The position numbers were made by a program, and so were the translations under genes. Shown piece by piece: positions 25,593-35,110 of a stretch of DNA of 58,513 bases. Each line of letters opens with the position of its first letter. Position 1 is the stretch's first letter. The notes below the pieces were generated by a model. It was not told where the DNA came from and did no database searches. It saw only the letters and a program-made list of their open reading frames with translations. Origin of the DNA: Rhodocyclaceae bacterium (GTDB taxonomy: Bacteria > Pseudomonadota > Gammaproteobacteria > Burkholderiales > Rhodocyclaceae). The stretch is taken from assembly GCA_016791105.1 (NCBI GenBank), contig JAEUNM010000126.1:1-58513 (forward strand). The letters run 5' to 3'.

Positions 25593-26738
25593 TCAGTGGA
25601 ATTGCAGCGTGTCGGCGAACTGCAGTGCCAGCAACTGGTTGCGATTGACCGCCAGCGGGTCGGCCTGCAATCCGCCCAGCGCCGCCTGCAGCGCGCTGCG
25701 GTTGTCCGCCTCGCAGGCGCGCGCCAGTTCGAGCAATGCCGTGTAAGGGCCGCCACGTCCCAGCAGAGCGTCGCAAATCGGCTCCGGCAAGGTCATGCCT
25801 TCCAGCACCGTAGCCATGGTGCTGCCGAGCAGCCGGTCCAGCAGCGAAAACGCGCCGGTAATGAACAGATTGTCGAATTCCTCGCGCTCGAAATAGGCCG
25901 CACCCATAAGTTCCATGAAACGCCCGCGCGTAATGGCCGCCTGCATGAGGGCGGGTGCGGTCGGATCCTTGCTGGCGGTGACCAGCAGCAGCGACAACCA
26001 CTTGTTCAGTTTGTCGTAGCCCAGGATGGTGACCGCATGGCGAAAGCTCTGCACCTCGCAGCGCAGCCCGAAACCGGCCGAATTGATGTAGCGCAGCAGG
26101 CGAAACGACAAGGCCACGTCCTGTTTGAGCGCGTTTTCCACCTCGCGCACCTCGGCGCCGCGGCGCACCAGATTCAGCACGCGCACGATTTGCGCGTGCG
26201 CCGATTGCAGCTTTTTCGAGGGCGGCTGGCCGCGCTTGAAGAACCAGCCCACGCCGCCGCCGTAACCGGCGGCCAGAGCGCTGTCGAACGCGGCGAGGTC
26301 TGCAAGGTTTTGCGCGATCAGAATGCCGGGCACTCGTACCGCCGTCGGCGCCAGTTTTGCATCGGCCAGCACGAAGCGGAAATTCGTGCCGGCCGGCGCG
26401 GCGATGCCGCCCTCGGCATAGCCGGACAGGCACAGCGGTACACCGGCCTTGGCGAGCGATTGCATCAGATCGACGCTATCCGGGTCGGCGATGTCGGACG
26501 CGGGTATTTCGATCAGCGCGTTTTCAGGAACCTGCCAGGACGCCAGCGCGGCATCCGGGCGGCAGCCCGCGAGGCCGAGAAATACCGTGCGCGCGATCGG
26601 CCAGGCATCGCCTATGGCGCACAGGGCTTCCATCGCCGCTTCGCTATTCGGTGCATGCACCAGCAAACGATTGGCAGTGATGGCTTTCTGGCGGTTCAGG
26701 ACAGGTTCGTGGGTAATCAGGACATCGGAAACACTCAT
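25593..26738 (-). CDS. Degenerate EAL-HDOD signalling protein
   Basis: Protein of 381 residues like YuxH/CdgJ. The N-terminal half (about 1-170) is a decayed EAL domain: there is no EAL or DDFG motif, so no phosphodiesterase activity is expected. The C-terminal half (about 175-381) is an HDOD domain (VRRGAEVREVENALKQDVAL, LLRYINSAGFGL, AVTILGYDKLNKWLSLLL, ITGAFSLLDRLLG). HDOD-EAL proteins influence motility and surface behaviour. ATG 26738 overlaps the stop of the reductase gene upstream by four bases, so the two are translationally coupled. Confidence 0.88.
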   Translation of the reverse strand: MSVSDVLITHEPVLNRQKAITANRLLVHAPNSEAAMEALCAIGDAWPIARTVFLGLAGCRPDAALASWQVPENALIEIPASDIADPDSVDLMQSLAKAGVPLCLSGYAEGGIAAPAGTNFRFVLADAKLAPTAVRVPGILIAQNLADLAAFDSALAAGYGGGVGWFFKRGQPPSKKLQSAHAQIVRVLNLVRRGAEVREVENALKQDVALSFRLLRYINSAGFGLRCEVQSFRHAVTILGYDKLNKWLSLLLVTASKDPTAPALMQAAITRGRFMELMGAAYFEREEFDNLFITGAFSLLDRLLGSTMATVLEGMTLPEPICDALLGRGGPYTALLELARACEADNRSALQAALGGLQADPLAVNRNQLLALQFADTLQFH

Positions 26739-27760
26739 GGCGAACTATCGGCTGCGAAAGTAAAGGAATCTGCGTAGAACTCCTCTAACGGCAGCCGGCA
26801 CTGTTTGCTGAAGTCCGCGCGCGCTGCATCTATCATCGCGGGCGCGCCACAGGCATACACCTGATGCCCGGACATGTCAGGAAAATCTTCCATCACGGCT
26901 TGATGTACCAGCCCGCGGCGGCCCGTCCAGCCGTGTTCCGGGGTAGCGTCGGACAATACCGGAACGTAGCGGAAATTGGGCAGCATGGCGGCCCAGCGCT
27001 GCGGCTCGGCATCCAGATACAGCCCGGCCGGATCGCGCGCGCCCCAGTACAGCACCATGTCACGCTCGCAATGATTGTGCAGGGCGTGTTCGATCAGCGC
27101 GCGTATCGGCGCATAGCCGGTTCCCCCTGCCACCAGCAGCATCGGTTTGCGGCTGTCCTCGCGCAGATAGAAACTGCCCAACGGCCCCTCGATGCGCAGG
27201 ATTTCGCGCTCTTTCATGTCCTCGAACACATGGCGCGTGAAATGGCCGTCCGGCACCAGACGCAGGTGCAATTGCAGGAAGGCATCGTCATGCGGTGCGT
27301 TGGCGATGGAAAAGCTGCGCCGCCGGCCATCCTTGAGCAATATGTCGACATACTGGCCGGCCAGGAACAACAGGCGTTCGTTGGCCGGCAACTTCAGATA
27401 AAGCACCATCACGTCGGGCGCCACGCGTTGCATTTTCTGCACCCGCACGGGCAGTTTGCGGACCGGAATATCCGCCAGACAGCCAACTTCGCGACACTCC
27501 ACCACCAGATCCGATAAAGGCCGCGCGCAGCAGAATAGTGCCAGTCCCGCCGCCCGCTCGGCGGCCGGCAATGCGCTATCCTGGCTCGCGGCGTGATCGA
27601 CCGCGCCTTCCAGTACGCGGCCTTTGCAAGACCCGCACGCGCCGTTGCGACAGCCATAGGGCATGATGAATCCATGATCCATGGCCGCCTGCAACACTGA
27701 CTGGTCCGTCACGCAGGGAAAACTATGCCGGCTCGGCTGCAGAGTAATTTTGAACGCCAT
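26735..27760 (-). CDS. Ferredoxin-NAD(P)H reductase (2Fe-2S, FAD) of AscD/phenol-hydroxylase type
   Basis: Flavoprotein reductase of 341 residues moving electrons from NAD(P)H through FAD to a plant-type 2Fe-2S cluster. Cluster cysteines C37, C42, C45 (YGCRNGACGSCKG) and C77 or C78 lie in the N-terminal domain (1-90). The FAD domain has RRRSFSIANAP; the nucleotide domain has LLVAGGTGYAPIRALIEH and VYACGAPAMIDAA. Similar proteins are often labelled CDP-6-deoxy-delta-3,4-glucoseen reductase, but no sugar genes are near. Its own oxygenase or acceptor is not in the window. Only 20 bases separate its start from the divergent epimerase gene. Confidence 0.9.
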   Translation of the reverse strand: MAFKITLQPSRHSFPCVTDQSVLQAAMDHGFIMPYGCRNGACGSCKGRVLEGAVDHAASQDSALPAAERAAGLALFCCARPLSDLVVECREVGCLADIPVRKLPVRVQKMQRVAPDVMVLYLKLPANERLLFLAGQYVDILLKDGRRRSFSIANAPHDDAFLQLHLRLVPDGHFTRHVFEDMKEREILRIEGPLGSFYLREDSRKPMLLVAGGTGYAPIRALIEHALHNHCERDMVLYWGARDPAGLYLDAEPQRWAAMLPNFRYVPVLSDATPEHGWTGRRGLVHQAVMEDFPDMSGHQVYACGAPAMIDAARADFSKQCRLPLEEFYADSFTFAADSSP

Positions 27761-27780
27761 GATCGTGAGATAATCGACAG

Positions 27781-28668
27781 ATGGAAAGATTGCTGATAGT
27801 CGGCTGCGGCGACGTCGCGCAGCGCGCGCTGCCGTGGCTCACGCGCCGCTATCGCGTCTATGCACTGGCTCGCAACAGCGCCACGGCGGCACATTTGCGT
27901 GCGCAGGGCGCCATTCCCGTCGCAGGCGACCTGGACTGCCGCAAAAGCTTGCACAGGCTTGCCGGTCTGGCGCCGCTGGTGTGGCATTTCGCCCCGCCGC
28001 AAGGCACGGGCGAGCACGACATGCGTACCCGCGCACTCGTCGCCGCGCTGGCTGCGCGCGGCAGTCTACCACGGGCATTGGTCTATATCAGTACGTCCGG
28101 CGTGTATGGCGATTGCAACGGCGCCGTGGTGCCCGAAACGCGGCCGGCGCGGCCCGCCACACCGCGCGCAGGGCGCCGGCTGGATGCCGAACGCAGCCTG
28201 CGCCAGCTCGCCCGGCGCGGCGTGCGCGTCGCCATCCTGCGCGCACCCGGCATCTATGCCGCCGACCGCCTGCCGCTGGAACGCCTGCTGCGGGGCGATC
28301 CGGTACTGCGCCGCGAGGACGACGTGCGCACCAACCACATACACGCGGACGATCTGGCGCGGCTTGCCGGCGCGGCCTTGCACCGCGCCCGCGGCGGCCG
28401 CGTTTTTAACGCCGTGGATGATTCGGCCCTGTACATGGCCGATTATTTCGACCAGGTCGCCGATGCCTGCGGAATGGCCCGCCCTCCGCGCCTGCCGAAG
28501 CATGAGGCCGAAGCACGCCTTTCCGCGCTAACGCTGTCGTTCATGAGCGAATCGCGCCGGCTCGATAATCGGCGCATCAAATCCGAATTGCGCTGCCGTC
28601 TGCGCTGGCCTACGGTGGCGACTACCCTTGCCTCATTAAACCTGAAAGACACGCCATGCTGTGGCTGA
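27781..28668 (+). CDS. NAD(P)-dependent epimerase/dehydratase-like (extended SDR)
   Basis: Rossmann-fold protein of 295 residues. It begins MERLLIVGCGDVAQRAL, a GxGxxA-type dinucleotide site, and has YISTSGVYGD (catalytic-site region of the YeeZ-like SDR family), ILRAPGIYAADRLPLERL and TNHIHADDLARLAGAAL. The substrate is unknown. The C-terminal 13 bases overlap hemJ. The minus-strand reductase starts 20 bases upstream, so the two promoters must overlap the coding starts or each other. Confidence 0.88.
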   Translation: MERLLIVGCGDVAQRALPWLTRRYRVYALARNSATAAHLRAQGAIPVAGDLDCRKSLHRLAGLAPLVWHFAPPQGTGEHDMRTRALVAALAARGSLPRALVYISTSGVYGDCNGAVVPETRPARPATPRAGRRLDAERSLRQLARRGVRVAILRAPGIYAADRLPLERLLRGDPVLRREDDVRTNHIHADDLARLAGAALHRARGGRVFNAVDDSALYMADYFDQVADACGMARPPRLPKHEAEARLSALTLSFMSESRRLDNRRIKSELRCRLRWPTVATTLASLNLKDTPCCG

Positions 28669-29072
28669 AGTGGCTGCATGTGGTGATGGTAGTGAGCTGG
28701 TTTGCCGGCCTTTTTTACCTGCCACGCATATTCGTCAACCTGGCCATGCTGGATGCCGGCGAGGAGTCCGTCCGTGCGCGTTTATTACTGATGGCACGCA
28801 AACTATTCCGTTTCATGACGCCACTCGGCGTGCTGGCGGTGGTATTCGGCCTCTGGCTGTGGTTCGGCTACGGATTTGCCGGCGGCTGGCTGCACCTCAA
28901 GTCGGCGCTGGTCGCGCTGCTCGTCGCTTATCACCTTTGGTGCGGCAAGCTGCTGGCGGATTTTGCCGCCCTGCGCAACCGGCACAGCCATCGCTGGTAC
29001 CGCGTGTTCAACGAATTACCTGTGCTGCTTCTGTTCGCGGTGGTCTGGCTGGTATTGTTCAAGCCGTTCTGA
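28656..29072 (+). CDS. hemJ: Protoporphyrinogen oxidase HemJ-like membrane protein
   Basis: Four-helix membrane protein of 138 residues of the HemJ/UPF0093 family, which oxidises protoporphyrinogen IX in haem synthesis. It begins MLWLKWLHVVMVVSWFAGLF; the conserved His in KWLHVV and Lys in LHLKSALV are present, with PRIFV after helix 1 and RVFNELPVLLL before helix 4. Its length is slightly shorter than usual (about 140-150). It overlaps the epimerase end by 13 bases and precedes the methyltransferase gene by 32. Confidence 0.88.
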   Translation: MLWLKWLHVVMVVSWFAGLFYLPRIFVNLAMLDAGEESVRARLLLMARKLFRFMTPLGVLAVVFGLWLWFGYGFAGGWLHLKSALVALLVAYHLWCGKLLADFAALRNRHSHRWYRVFNELPVLLLFAVVWLVLFKPF

Positions 29073-29104
29073 ACGCAAACTAACGCAGCGGATTAATTGC
29101 CCCC

Positions 29105-30262
29105 ATGCAAACCGAGCGCTTTTTCTGTCCCTGCCCGCGTGGGCTGGAACCTCTGCTGGTCGAGGAATTGAGCGGACTGGGCGCGCAAGCGCCAAAAACC
29201 TTCCCCGGCGGCGTGGCGTTTCGCGGCGGCTGGGACATATGCGCCCGCGTCAATCTCGAAAGCCGGCTCGCCACGCGGGTGTTGTGGCATGTGGATAGCG
29301 GCCTTTATCGCAGCGAGGACGACTTGTACGGCCTGGCTTACGAACAGCGCTGGGAAGACTGGTTCGACCCGCGTCAGTCCATGAAAGTGCACGTCACAGC
29401 AATTAAAAGCCCGCTCAAAAGCCTCAATTTCGCCACCCTGCGCGTCAAGGACGGGGTGTGCGACCGCTTCCGCAATCGCATGGGGGCACGGCCTTCCATC
29501 AACACCACCGACCCTTCCGTGCGCGTACATGCCTTCCTCGGTGAGCGGGAACTAACACTGTATCTGGATACCTCCGGCACGCCACTCTACAAGCGCGGTT
29601 ATAAGTTTGCCAAGGTCGAAGCACCGCTGAAGGAAAACCTCGCCGCCGGGATATTGCGCATCGCCGGCTGGACACCGGACCAGCCGCTGTTCGACCCCAT
29701 GTGCGGCAGCGGCACTTTCCTGCTCGAAGCCGCGCAAATCGCACTAGACCGCGCGCCCGGCCTGGGCCGCCGCTTTGCACTGGAGACCAGCGGCCCCTGC
29801 CCGGCCAAGGTGTGGAAAGCCGCGCGCGAGGCGGCCGAAGCGCGCGCCCAGCCGGCGCGTCCGCTGCAAATTTTCGGCGCCGACATCGATGCGGATCAAT
29901 TGGTGCGGGCGGAACAAAATCTGGCCGCGGCCGGTCTTTCCGAGGCCGTCAAGCTGCGCTGCGAGGACGTGTTGCTGGGCAGCCCGCCGGCCGCGAGCGG
30001 CGTGATGGTTGCAAATCCGCCATACGGCGTGCGGCTGGGCGAAGCGGAACAACTATTGGGGTTTTATCGCGCGCTTGGCGACGCACTAAAGAAGCGCTAT
30101 ACCGGCTGGCGCTGCCTTTTTTTATCGTCCGACACGGCGTTTCCCAAGAATATGGGATTGCGCACCAGCCGCCGCGTGCCGCTGTGGAACGGCGCGCTCG
30201 AGTGCCGAATTTACGAGTACGCCATCGTCGCCGGCAAGCTCGACGCCCAGACCGGCGCGTAA
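29105..30262 (+). CDS. THUMP-domain class I RNA methyltransferase (RlmL-type)
   Basis: Protein of 385 residues that would methylate guanine N2 in 23S rRNA, like the N-terminal half of E. coli RlmKL. An N-terminal ferredoxin-like and THUMP region (about 1-160; RGLEPLLVEELSGLGAQ, VRVHAFLGERELTLYLD) is followed by the methyltransferase fold: SAM site DPMCGSGTFLLEAA (about 198-211) and catalytic NPPYGVRLG (about 302-310). It lacks the second (RlmK) methyltransferase half, as is common outside enterics. The gene ends 12 bases before the convergent pilU stop. Confidence 0.9.
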   Translation: MQTERFFCPCPRGLEPLLVEELSGLGAQAPKTFPGGVAFRGGWDICARVNLESRLATRVLWHVDSGLYRSEDDLYGLAYEQRWEDWFDPRQSMKVHVTAIKSPLKSLNFATLRVKDGVCDRFRNRMGARPSINTTDPSVRVHAFLGERELTLYLDTSGTPLYKRGYKFAKVEAPLKENLAAGILRIAGWTPDQPLFDPMCGSGTFLLEAAQIALDRAPGLGRRFALETSGPCPAKVWKAAREAAEARAQPARPLQIFGADIDADQLVRAEQNLAAAGLSEAVKLRCEDVLLGSPPAASGVMVANPPYGVRLGEAEQLLGFYRALGDALKKRYTGWRCLFLSSDTAFPKNMGLRTSRRVPLWNGALECRIYEYAIVAGKLDAQTGA

Positions 30263-30274
30263 ATTTGCCGCGAC

Positions 30275-31411
30275 TTACACGATGTCCAGATGACCAAGTC
30301 CGGAGGACAGATCGCGGTCCTTGGCTTCGCGGCTGTGCAGTTTGATCTGCAGACGCAAATCGTTAACGGAATCGGCGTTGCGCAGGGCGTCTTCGTAACT
30401 GATGCGCCCATTGTCATAAAGGCCGAACAAGGCCTGGTCGAAAGTCTGCATGCCCAGGTCGCGCGAACGTTTCATGACTTCCTTGATTTCGCCGACGTTG
30501 CCTTTGAAGATCAGGTCCTGAATCAGCGGCGAATTGAGCATCACTTCCACTGCCGCACAACGGCCCTTGCCTTCCTTGAGCGGCACCAGACGCTGCGACA
30601 CCATGGCGCGTAAATTGAGCGACAAATCCATCAGCAACTGTTCGCGCTTGTTTTCCGGGAAAAAGTTGATGATGCGGTCTATCGCCTGGTTGGAACTATT
30701 GGCGTGCAGGGTAGCCAGGCACAGGTGCCCGGTTTCGGCGAACTGGATGGAATATTCCATGGTTTCGCGGTCGCGAATTTCGCCCATCAGGATGACGTCC
30801 GGCGCCTGCCGCAAGGTGTTTTTGAGCGCAATTTCCCAGTTTGCGGTGTCGAGGCCCACTTCGCGCTGAGTCACGATGCAGTTCTTGTGATCATGCACAT
30901 ATTCGATCGGGTCTTCGATCGTGATGATGTGACCATAACTATTGACGTTGCGCCAATCCACCAGCGCGGCCAGCGAGGTGGTTTTGCCGGTGCCGGTGCC
31001 GCCCACGAACACGATCAGGCCGCGCTTGGTCATCGCGATGTCCCTGAGTACGGGCGGCATGCCCAGTTCGTCGAAATTCGGGATGCGCGCATTGATGGTG
31101 CGCAGGACGCAACCGATGCGGTTCTGCTGGACGAATGCATTGACGCGGAAACGGCCGATATTGGCCGGCGAAATGGCGAAATTACATTCTTTGGTGGATT
31201 CGAATTCGGCCGCCTGGCGGTCGTTCATGATGGAGCGCGCCAGTTCGGCCGTATGCGCCGGGGTGAGCACCTGATTCGACTGCTGCGTGATACGGCCATC
31301 CACCTTGATGGCGGGCGGAAAGCCCGCGGTGATGAAAAGGTCCGAACCTTTTTTCGCCACCATGAGCTTCAGGAGGTCGTACATGAAGCGTAGGGCCTGA
31401 TCGCGTTCCAT
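30275..31411 (-). CDS. pilU: Twitching-motility ATPase PilU
   Basis: Hexameric retraction ATPase of the type IV pilus, 378 residues; it helps PilT. PAS-like N-terminal domain (1-100), Walker A GGTGTGKTT, Asp box IITIEDPIEY, Walker B VILMGEIRD and His box LATLHANSSNQAIDR are all present. The C-terminal tail (DRDLSSGLGHLDIV) is longer than in PilT, as usual for PilU. GGAG lies eight bases before ATG 31411. It is downstream of pilT by 74 bases on the same strand; the pair is probably co-transcribed. Confidence 0.95.
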   Translation of the reverse strand: MERDQALRFMYDLLKLMVAKKGSDLFITAGFPPAIKVDGRITQQSNQVLTPAHTAELARSIMNDRQAAEFESTKECNFAISPANIGRFRVNAFVQQNRIGCVLRTINARIPNFDELGMPPVLRDIAMTKRGLIVFVGGTGTGKTTSLAALVDWRNVNSYGHIITIEDPIEYVHDHKNCIVTQREVGLDTANWEIALKNTLRQAPDVILMGEIRDRETMEYSIQFAETGHLCLATLHANSSNQAIDRIINFFPENKREQLLMDLSLNLRAMVSQRLVPLKEGKGRCAAVEVMLNSPLIQDLIFKGNVGEIKEVMKRSRDLGMQTFDQALFGLYDNGRISYEDALRNADSVNDLRLQIKLHSREAKDRDLSSGLGHLDIV

Positions 31412-31485
31412 AAGCAGTCTCCAATAGGAAGCGCCGGCTTACCATGCCGCCGGCATGGTCGGGATTATGCCTGCCGGCCAGCCCG

Positions 31486-32529
<1,044 letters not shown>

Positions 32530-32604
32530 GCTTCTTCCTAAGGGGACGGCGGCCGCTTTAGCGGGCCGTGCGGGTTATACTGCGCCCGCTTTCGACGGGC
32601 CATT
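32530..32604. promoter_or_regulatory. Divergent promoter region pilT / yggS
   Basis: Seventy-five bases separate the divergent starts. Both promoters must lie here or in the gene ends. GGTTATACTGCGC at 32572-32584 on the plus strand contains TATACT, a good -10 candidate about 20 bases before the yggS ATG; no convincing -35 is seen. Confidence 0.4.
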
Positions 32605-33324
32605 ATGACGACAATCTCGGCAAATCTGCAAGCCGTGCGCGCTCGCGTCAGCGCCGCCGCGCACGCCGCCGGCCGCGATGCGGCGGCGGTAGGTCTGGTC
32701 GCCGTAAGCAAGACCTGGCCGGCTGCCGCGGTCGCCGAGGCAGCCGCCTGCGGCCAGCGCGCCTTCGGAGAGAATTATGCCCAAGAGGGCGTGCAAAAGG
32801 TACGCGAATTAACCGGGCTGGGGCTGGAGTGGCATTTCATCGGCCCGCTGCAAAGCAATAAGACGCAATTGGTCGCCGAGCATTTCGACTGGGTGCATGG
32901 ACTGGAGCGCGAAAAAATCGCCGCCCGCCTGTCCGCCCAGCGCCCGGCCGGACTCGCGCCCCTGCAGGTATGCATACAGGTGAATCTGGGCCTGGAAGCC
33001 GGCAAATCGGGCGTGGCGCCGGCCGATGTGCAGGCACTCGCGCGCGCCGTCGCAAAATTGCCCGGTTTGCGCCTGCGCGGCCTAATGTGCATACCCGAAG
33101 CGACCGACAATACAGAATTGTTGGCGCGCCGCTTCGGTGAATTGGCGGCATTGCGCAACGCGCTCAATGCCGAGGGCTATGCGCTGGACACGCTGTCCAT
33201 GGGCATGTCGCAGGATTTCGAACTGGCGATCGCCTGCGGCGCCACTCTGGTGCGCGTGGGCAGCGCCATATTCGGCAGCCGTGCGCGCAGCCCCGGTAGC
33301 GCGCGGGAAAAGGATCGGACATGA
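32605..33324 (+). CDS. yggS: PLP-binding homeostasis protein YggS
   Basis: Binds pyridoxal phosphate and buffers the cofactor and amino-acid pools; not an enzyme in the usual sense. It has 239 residues, a TIM-barrel like alanine racemase domain 1. The PLP lysine K36 is in LVAVSKTWP; the family phrases RAFGENYAQE, WHFIGPLQSNK, LMCIPEATDN and LSMGMSQDFELAI are present. Its stop overlaps the proC start (ATGA). The yggS-proC-yggT-DUF167 order is conserved widely. Confidence 0.95.
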   Translation: MTTISANLQAVRARVSAAAHAAGRDAAAVGLVAVSKTWPAAAVAEAAACGQRAFGENYAQEGVQKVRELTGLGLEWHFIGPLQSNKTQLVAEHFDWVHGLEREKIAARLSAQRPAGLAPLQVCIQVNLGLEAGKSGVAPADVQALARAVAKLPGLRLRGLMCIPEATDNTELLARRFGELAALRNALNAEGYALDTLSMGMSQDFELAIACGATLVRVGSAIFGSRARSPGSAREKDRT

Positions 33325-34139
33325 AAATCAGTTTCATAGGCGGTGGCAATATGGCCACCGCCCTCATAGGCGGGCTGCTGGAACGCGGCTGTGCCACGGC
33401 CGCAGACATGCAGGTGGTCGAAATCGGCGCCGAAGCGCGCGAGCGGCTGGCGCAGAAATTCGGCGTGCGCGCGGTGGCGGCAGCGGACACCCAGCTGTTG
33501 GCCTGCGATCTGTTGCTGCTGGCCGTCAAGCCGCAGCAAATGCGGGAAGCCCTGGCGCCGCTGGCGGGTAAATTGGCGGGCCAGATCGTGATCAGTATCG
33601 CGGCCGGTCTGCGCAGCGTAGATTTGGCGCGCTGGCTGGGCGGCTACCGCCGCATCGTGCGCGCCATGCCCAATACGCCGGCGCTGATCGGCGCCGGCAT
33701 GACCGGCCTGTATGCCGACCCCAGCCTGAACGCGGCCGAACGCAGCGCCGCCGAAAGCGTGCTGGCCGCGGTCGGCAGCACCCTGTGGATCGCCGACGAA
33801 ACCATGATGGACGCCGTTACGGCCGTATCCGGCAGCGGCCCCGCCTACCTGTTCCACTTTATCGAAGCGCTCGAAGCCGCGGCGCGCGCGCAGGGATTCG
33901 ACGCCGCGTCGGCGCGTCTTTTGTCCCTGCAAACCTGCCTGGGCGCGGCGCGGCTTGCCGCACAGAGCGAGGATGACCCGGCCACGCTGCGCGCCAAGGT
34001 AACGTCGAAAGGCGGCACCACCGAAGCGGCGCTGGCCAGCCTGGCCGCCGACGACCTGGTCGCGGCGATGGGCCGCGCCGTCGCCGCCGCCTGCGCGCGC
34101 GGGCGCGAACTTGGCGACCTGCTCGGCAAGGATGACTGA
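33321..34139 (+). CDS. proC: Pyrroline-5-carboxylate reductase ProC
   Basis: Last step of proline synthesis: reduces pyrroline-5-carboxylate with NAD(P)H in the cytoplasm. It has 272 residues. N-terminal Rossmann site ISFIGGGNMATALIGGLL, then AVKPQQM, RAMPNTPALIGAGMTGL and the C-terminal dimer domain with AVSGSGPAYLFHFIEAL and VTSKGGTTEAAL. The start overlaps yggS by four bases. Confidence 0.96.
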   Translation: MKISFIGGGNMATALIGGLLERGCATAADMQVVEIGAEARERLAQKFGVRAVAAADTQLLACDLLLLAVKPQQMREALAPLAGKLAGQIVISIAAGLRSVDLARWLGGYRRIVRAMPNTPALIGAGMTGLYADPSLNAAERSAAESVLAAVGSTLWIADETMMDAVTAVSGSGPAYLFHFIEALEAAARAQGFDAASARLLSLQTCLGAARLAAQSEDDPATLRAKVTSKGGTTEAALASLAADDLVAAMGRAVAAACARGRELGDLLGKDD

Positions 34140-34190
34140 TGGCCCGCTGCCGGCGCGCCCGTCCCGAACTTACCCGGAACTTCACCTGAC

Positions 34191-34775
34191 ATGGCGAATA
34201 GTTTGTTTAATCAACTACTGCTGCTGATTCTCGATGCAGTCTTCGGCTTTTTCACCAGCGTGCTGCTGGCGCGCTTTTACATGCAGTGGGCGCGCGTTTC
34301 TTTCCGCAATCAGATCGGCGTATTCGTGATCGCGGTAACCGACTGGATCGTGCAGCCGGCGCGGCGCATATTCCCGCTGCGCTCCAGCCTGGACCTGCCC
34401 ACGCTGGTGTGCGCCTGGGCCATGCAGGTGCTGCAATCGCTGCTGACGGCCTGGATCGCCGGCATGGCGCTCAGTTCGGCAGGCAATGCGATAGTCGGAC
34501 TGATGATCATGGGCGTGCTGGAAATTATCCGGTTGTCAGTGTTTTTTCTGATGTTCGTGGTGATCGTATCCGCGGTGATGAGCTGGATCAGCAGTTACAA
34601 CCCGCTCGCGAGCGTGCTGGCAGGCATCGCACGGCCATTTTTGCGCCCCTTCCAGCGCTTCGTGCCGCCCATAGGCGGGGTGGATTTATCGCCGCTATTC
34701 CTGTTGCTGCTGCTGCAAATGATCTTGCTGTTGCTGGCCTGGGCACGCAGCGCGCTGCTCATGCTGCTGCGGTGA
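34191..34775 (+). CDS. yggT: YggT family integral membrane protein
   Basis: Protein of 194 residues with two YGGT repeats and about four to six membrane helices (for example LLLILDAVFGFFTSVLLARF and LFLLLLLQMILLLLAWA). The first repeat has DWIVQPARRIFPL, the second ARPFLRPFQRFVPP, the characteristic Pro-Arg motif after each helix pair. The cellular role is not firmly known; relatives help osmotic tolerance or organise membrane complexes. Its stop overlaps the next start as GTGA. Confidence 0.92.
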   Translation: MANSLFNQLLLLILDAVFGFFTSVLLARFYMQWARVSFRNQIGVFVIAVTDWIVQPARRIFPLRSSLDLPTLVCAWAMQVLQSLLTAWIAGMALSSAGNAIVGLMIMGVLEIIRLSVFFLMFVVIVSAVMSWISSYNPLASVLAGIARPFLRPFQRFVPPIGGVDLSPLFLLLLLQMILLLLAWARSALLMLLR

Positions 34776-35077
34776 CGCTGCCGGCCTGGATTACCCCCGT
34801 GCCGGGCGGCGCGCTGCTGGCGCTGCACATACAGCCAGGCGCAAAAACCACGCAACTGGCCGGCACCCACGGCGACGCCCTGAAAATCCGCCTCGCCGCG
34901 CCGCCGCTGGACGGCCGCGCCAATGCCGCCTTGATCGCCTTTCTGGCGCAAATACTTGGCCTGCCGCGGCGCGACGTTGAACTGGTGAGCGGCAGCAGCG
35001 CGCGCGCCAAGCGCGTGCGCGTTGCCGTGGCGCCCGAGCGCGCGCTGGCGCTGCTTGCCGCCACAGGCCCCGTCTAG
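34772..35077 (+). CDS. DUF167/YggU family protein
   Basis: Small protein of 101 residues. The GTG start at 34772 overlaps the yggT stop (GTGA), fixing the start; the longer upstream frame is inside yggT. The family pattern is present: LHIQPGAKTTQLAG, ALKIRLAAPPLDGRANAALIAFLA and VELVSGSSARAKRVRV. Function unknown; it is a frequent neighbour of yggT. Confidence 0.9.
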   Translation: MTLPAWITPVPGGALLALHIQPGAKTTQLAGTHGDALKIRLAAPPLDGRANAALIAFLAQILGLPRRDVELVSGSSARAKRVRVAVAPERALALLAATGPV

Positions 35078-35110
35078 CGGGCCCTCCGCGCGCGCAGAAC
35101 GCGACCGGGC

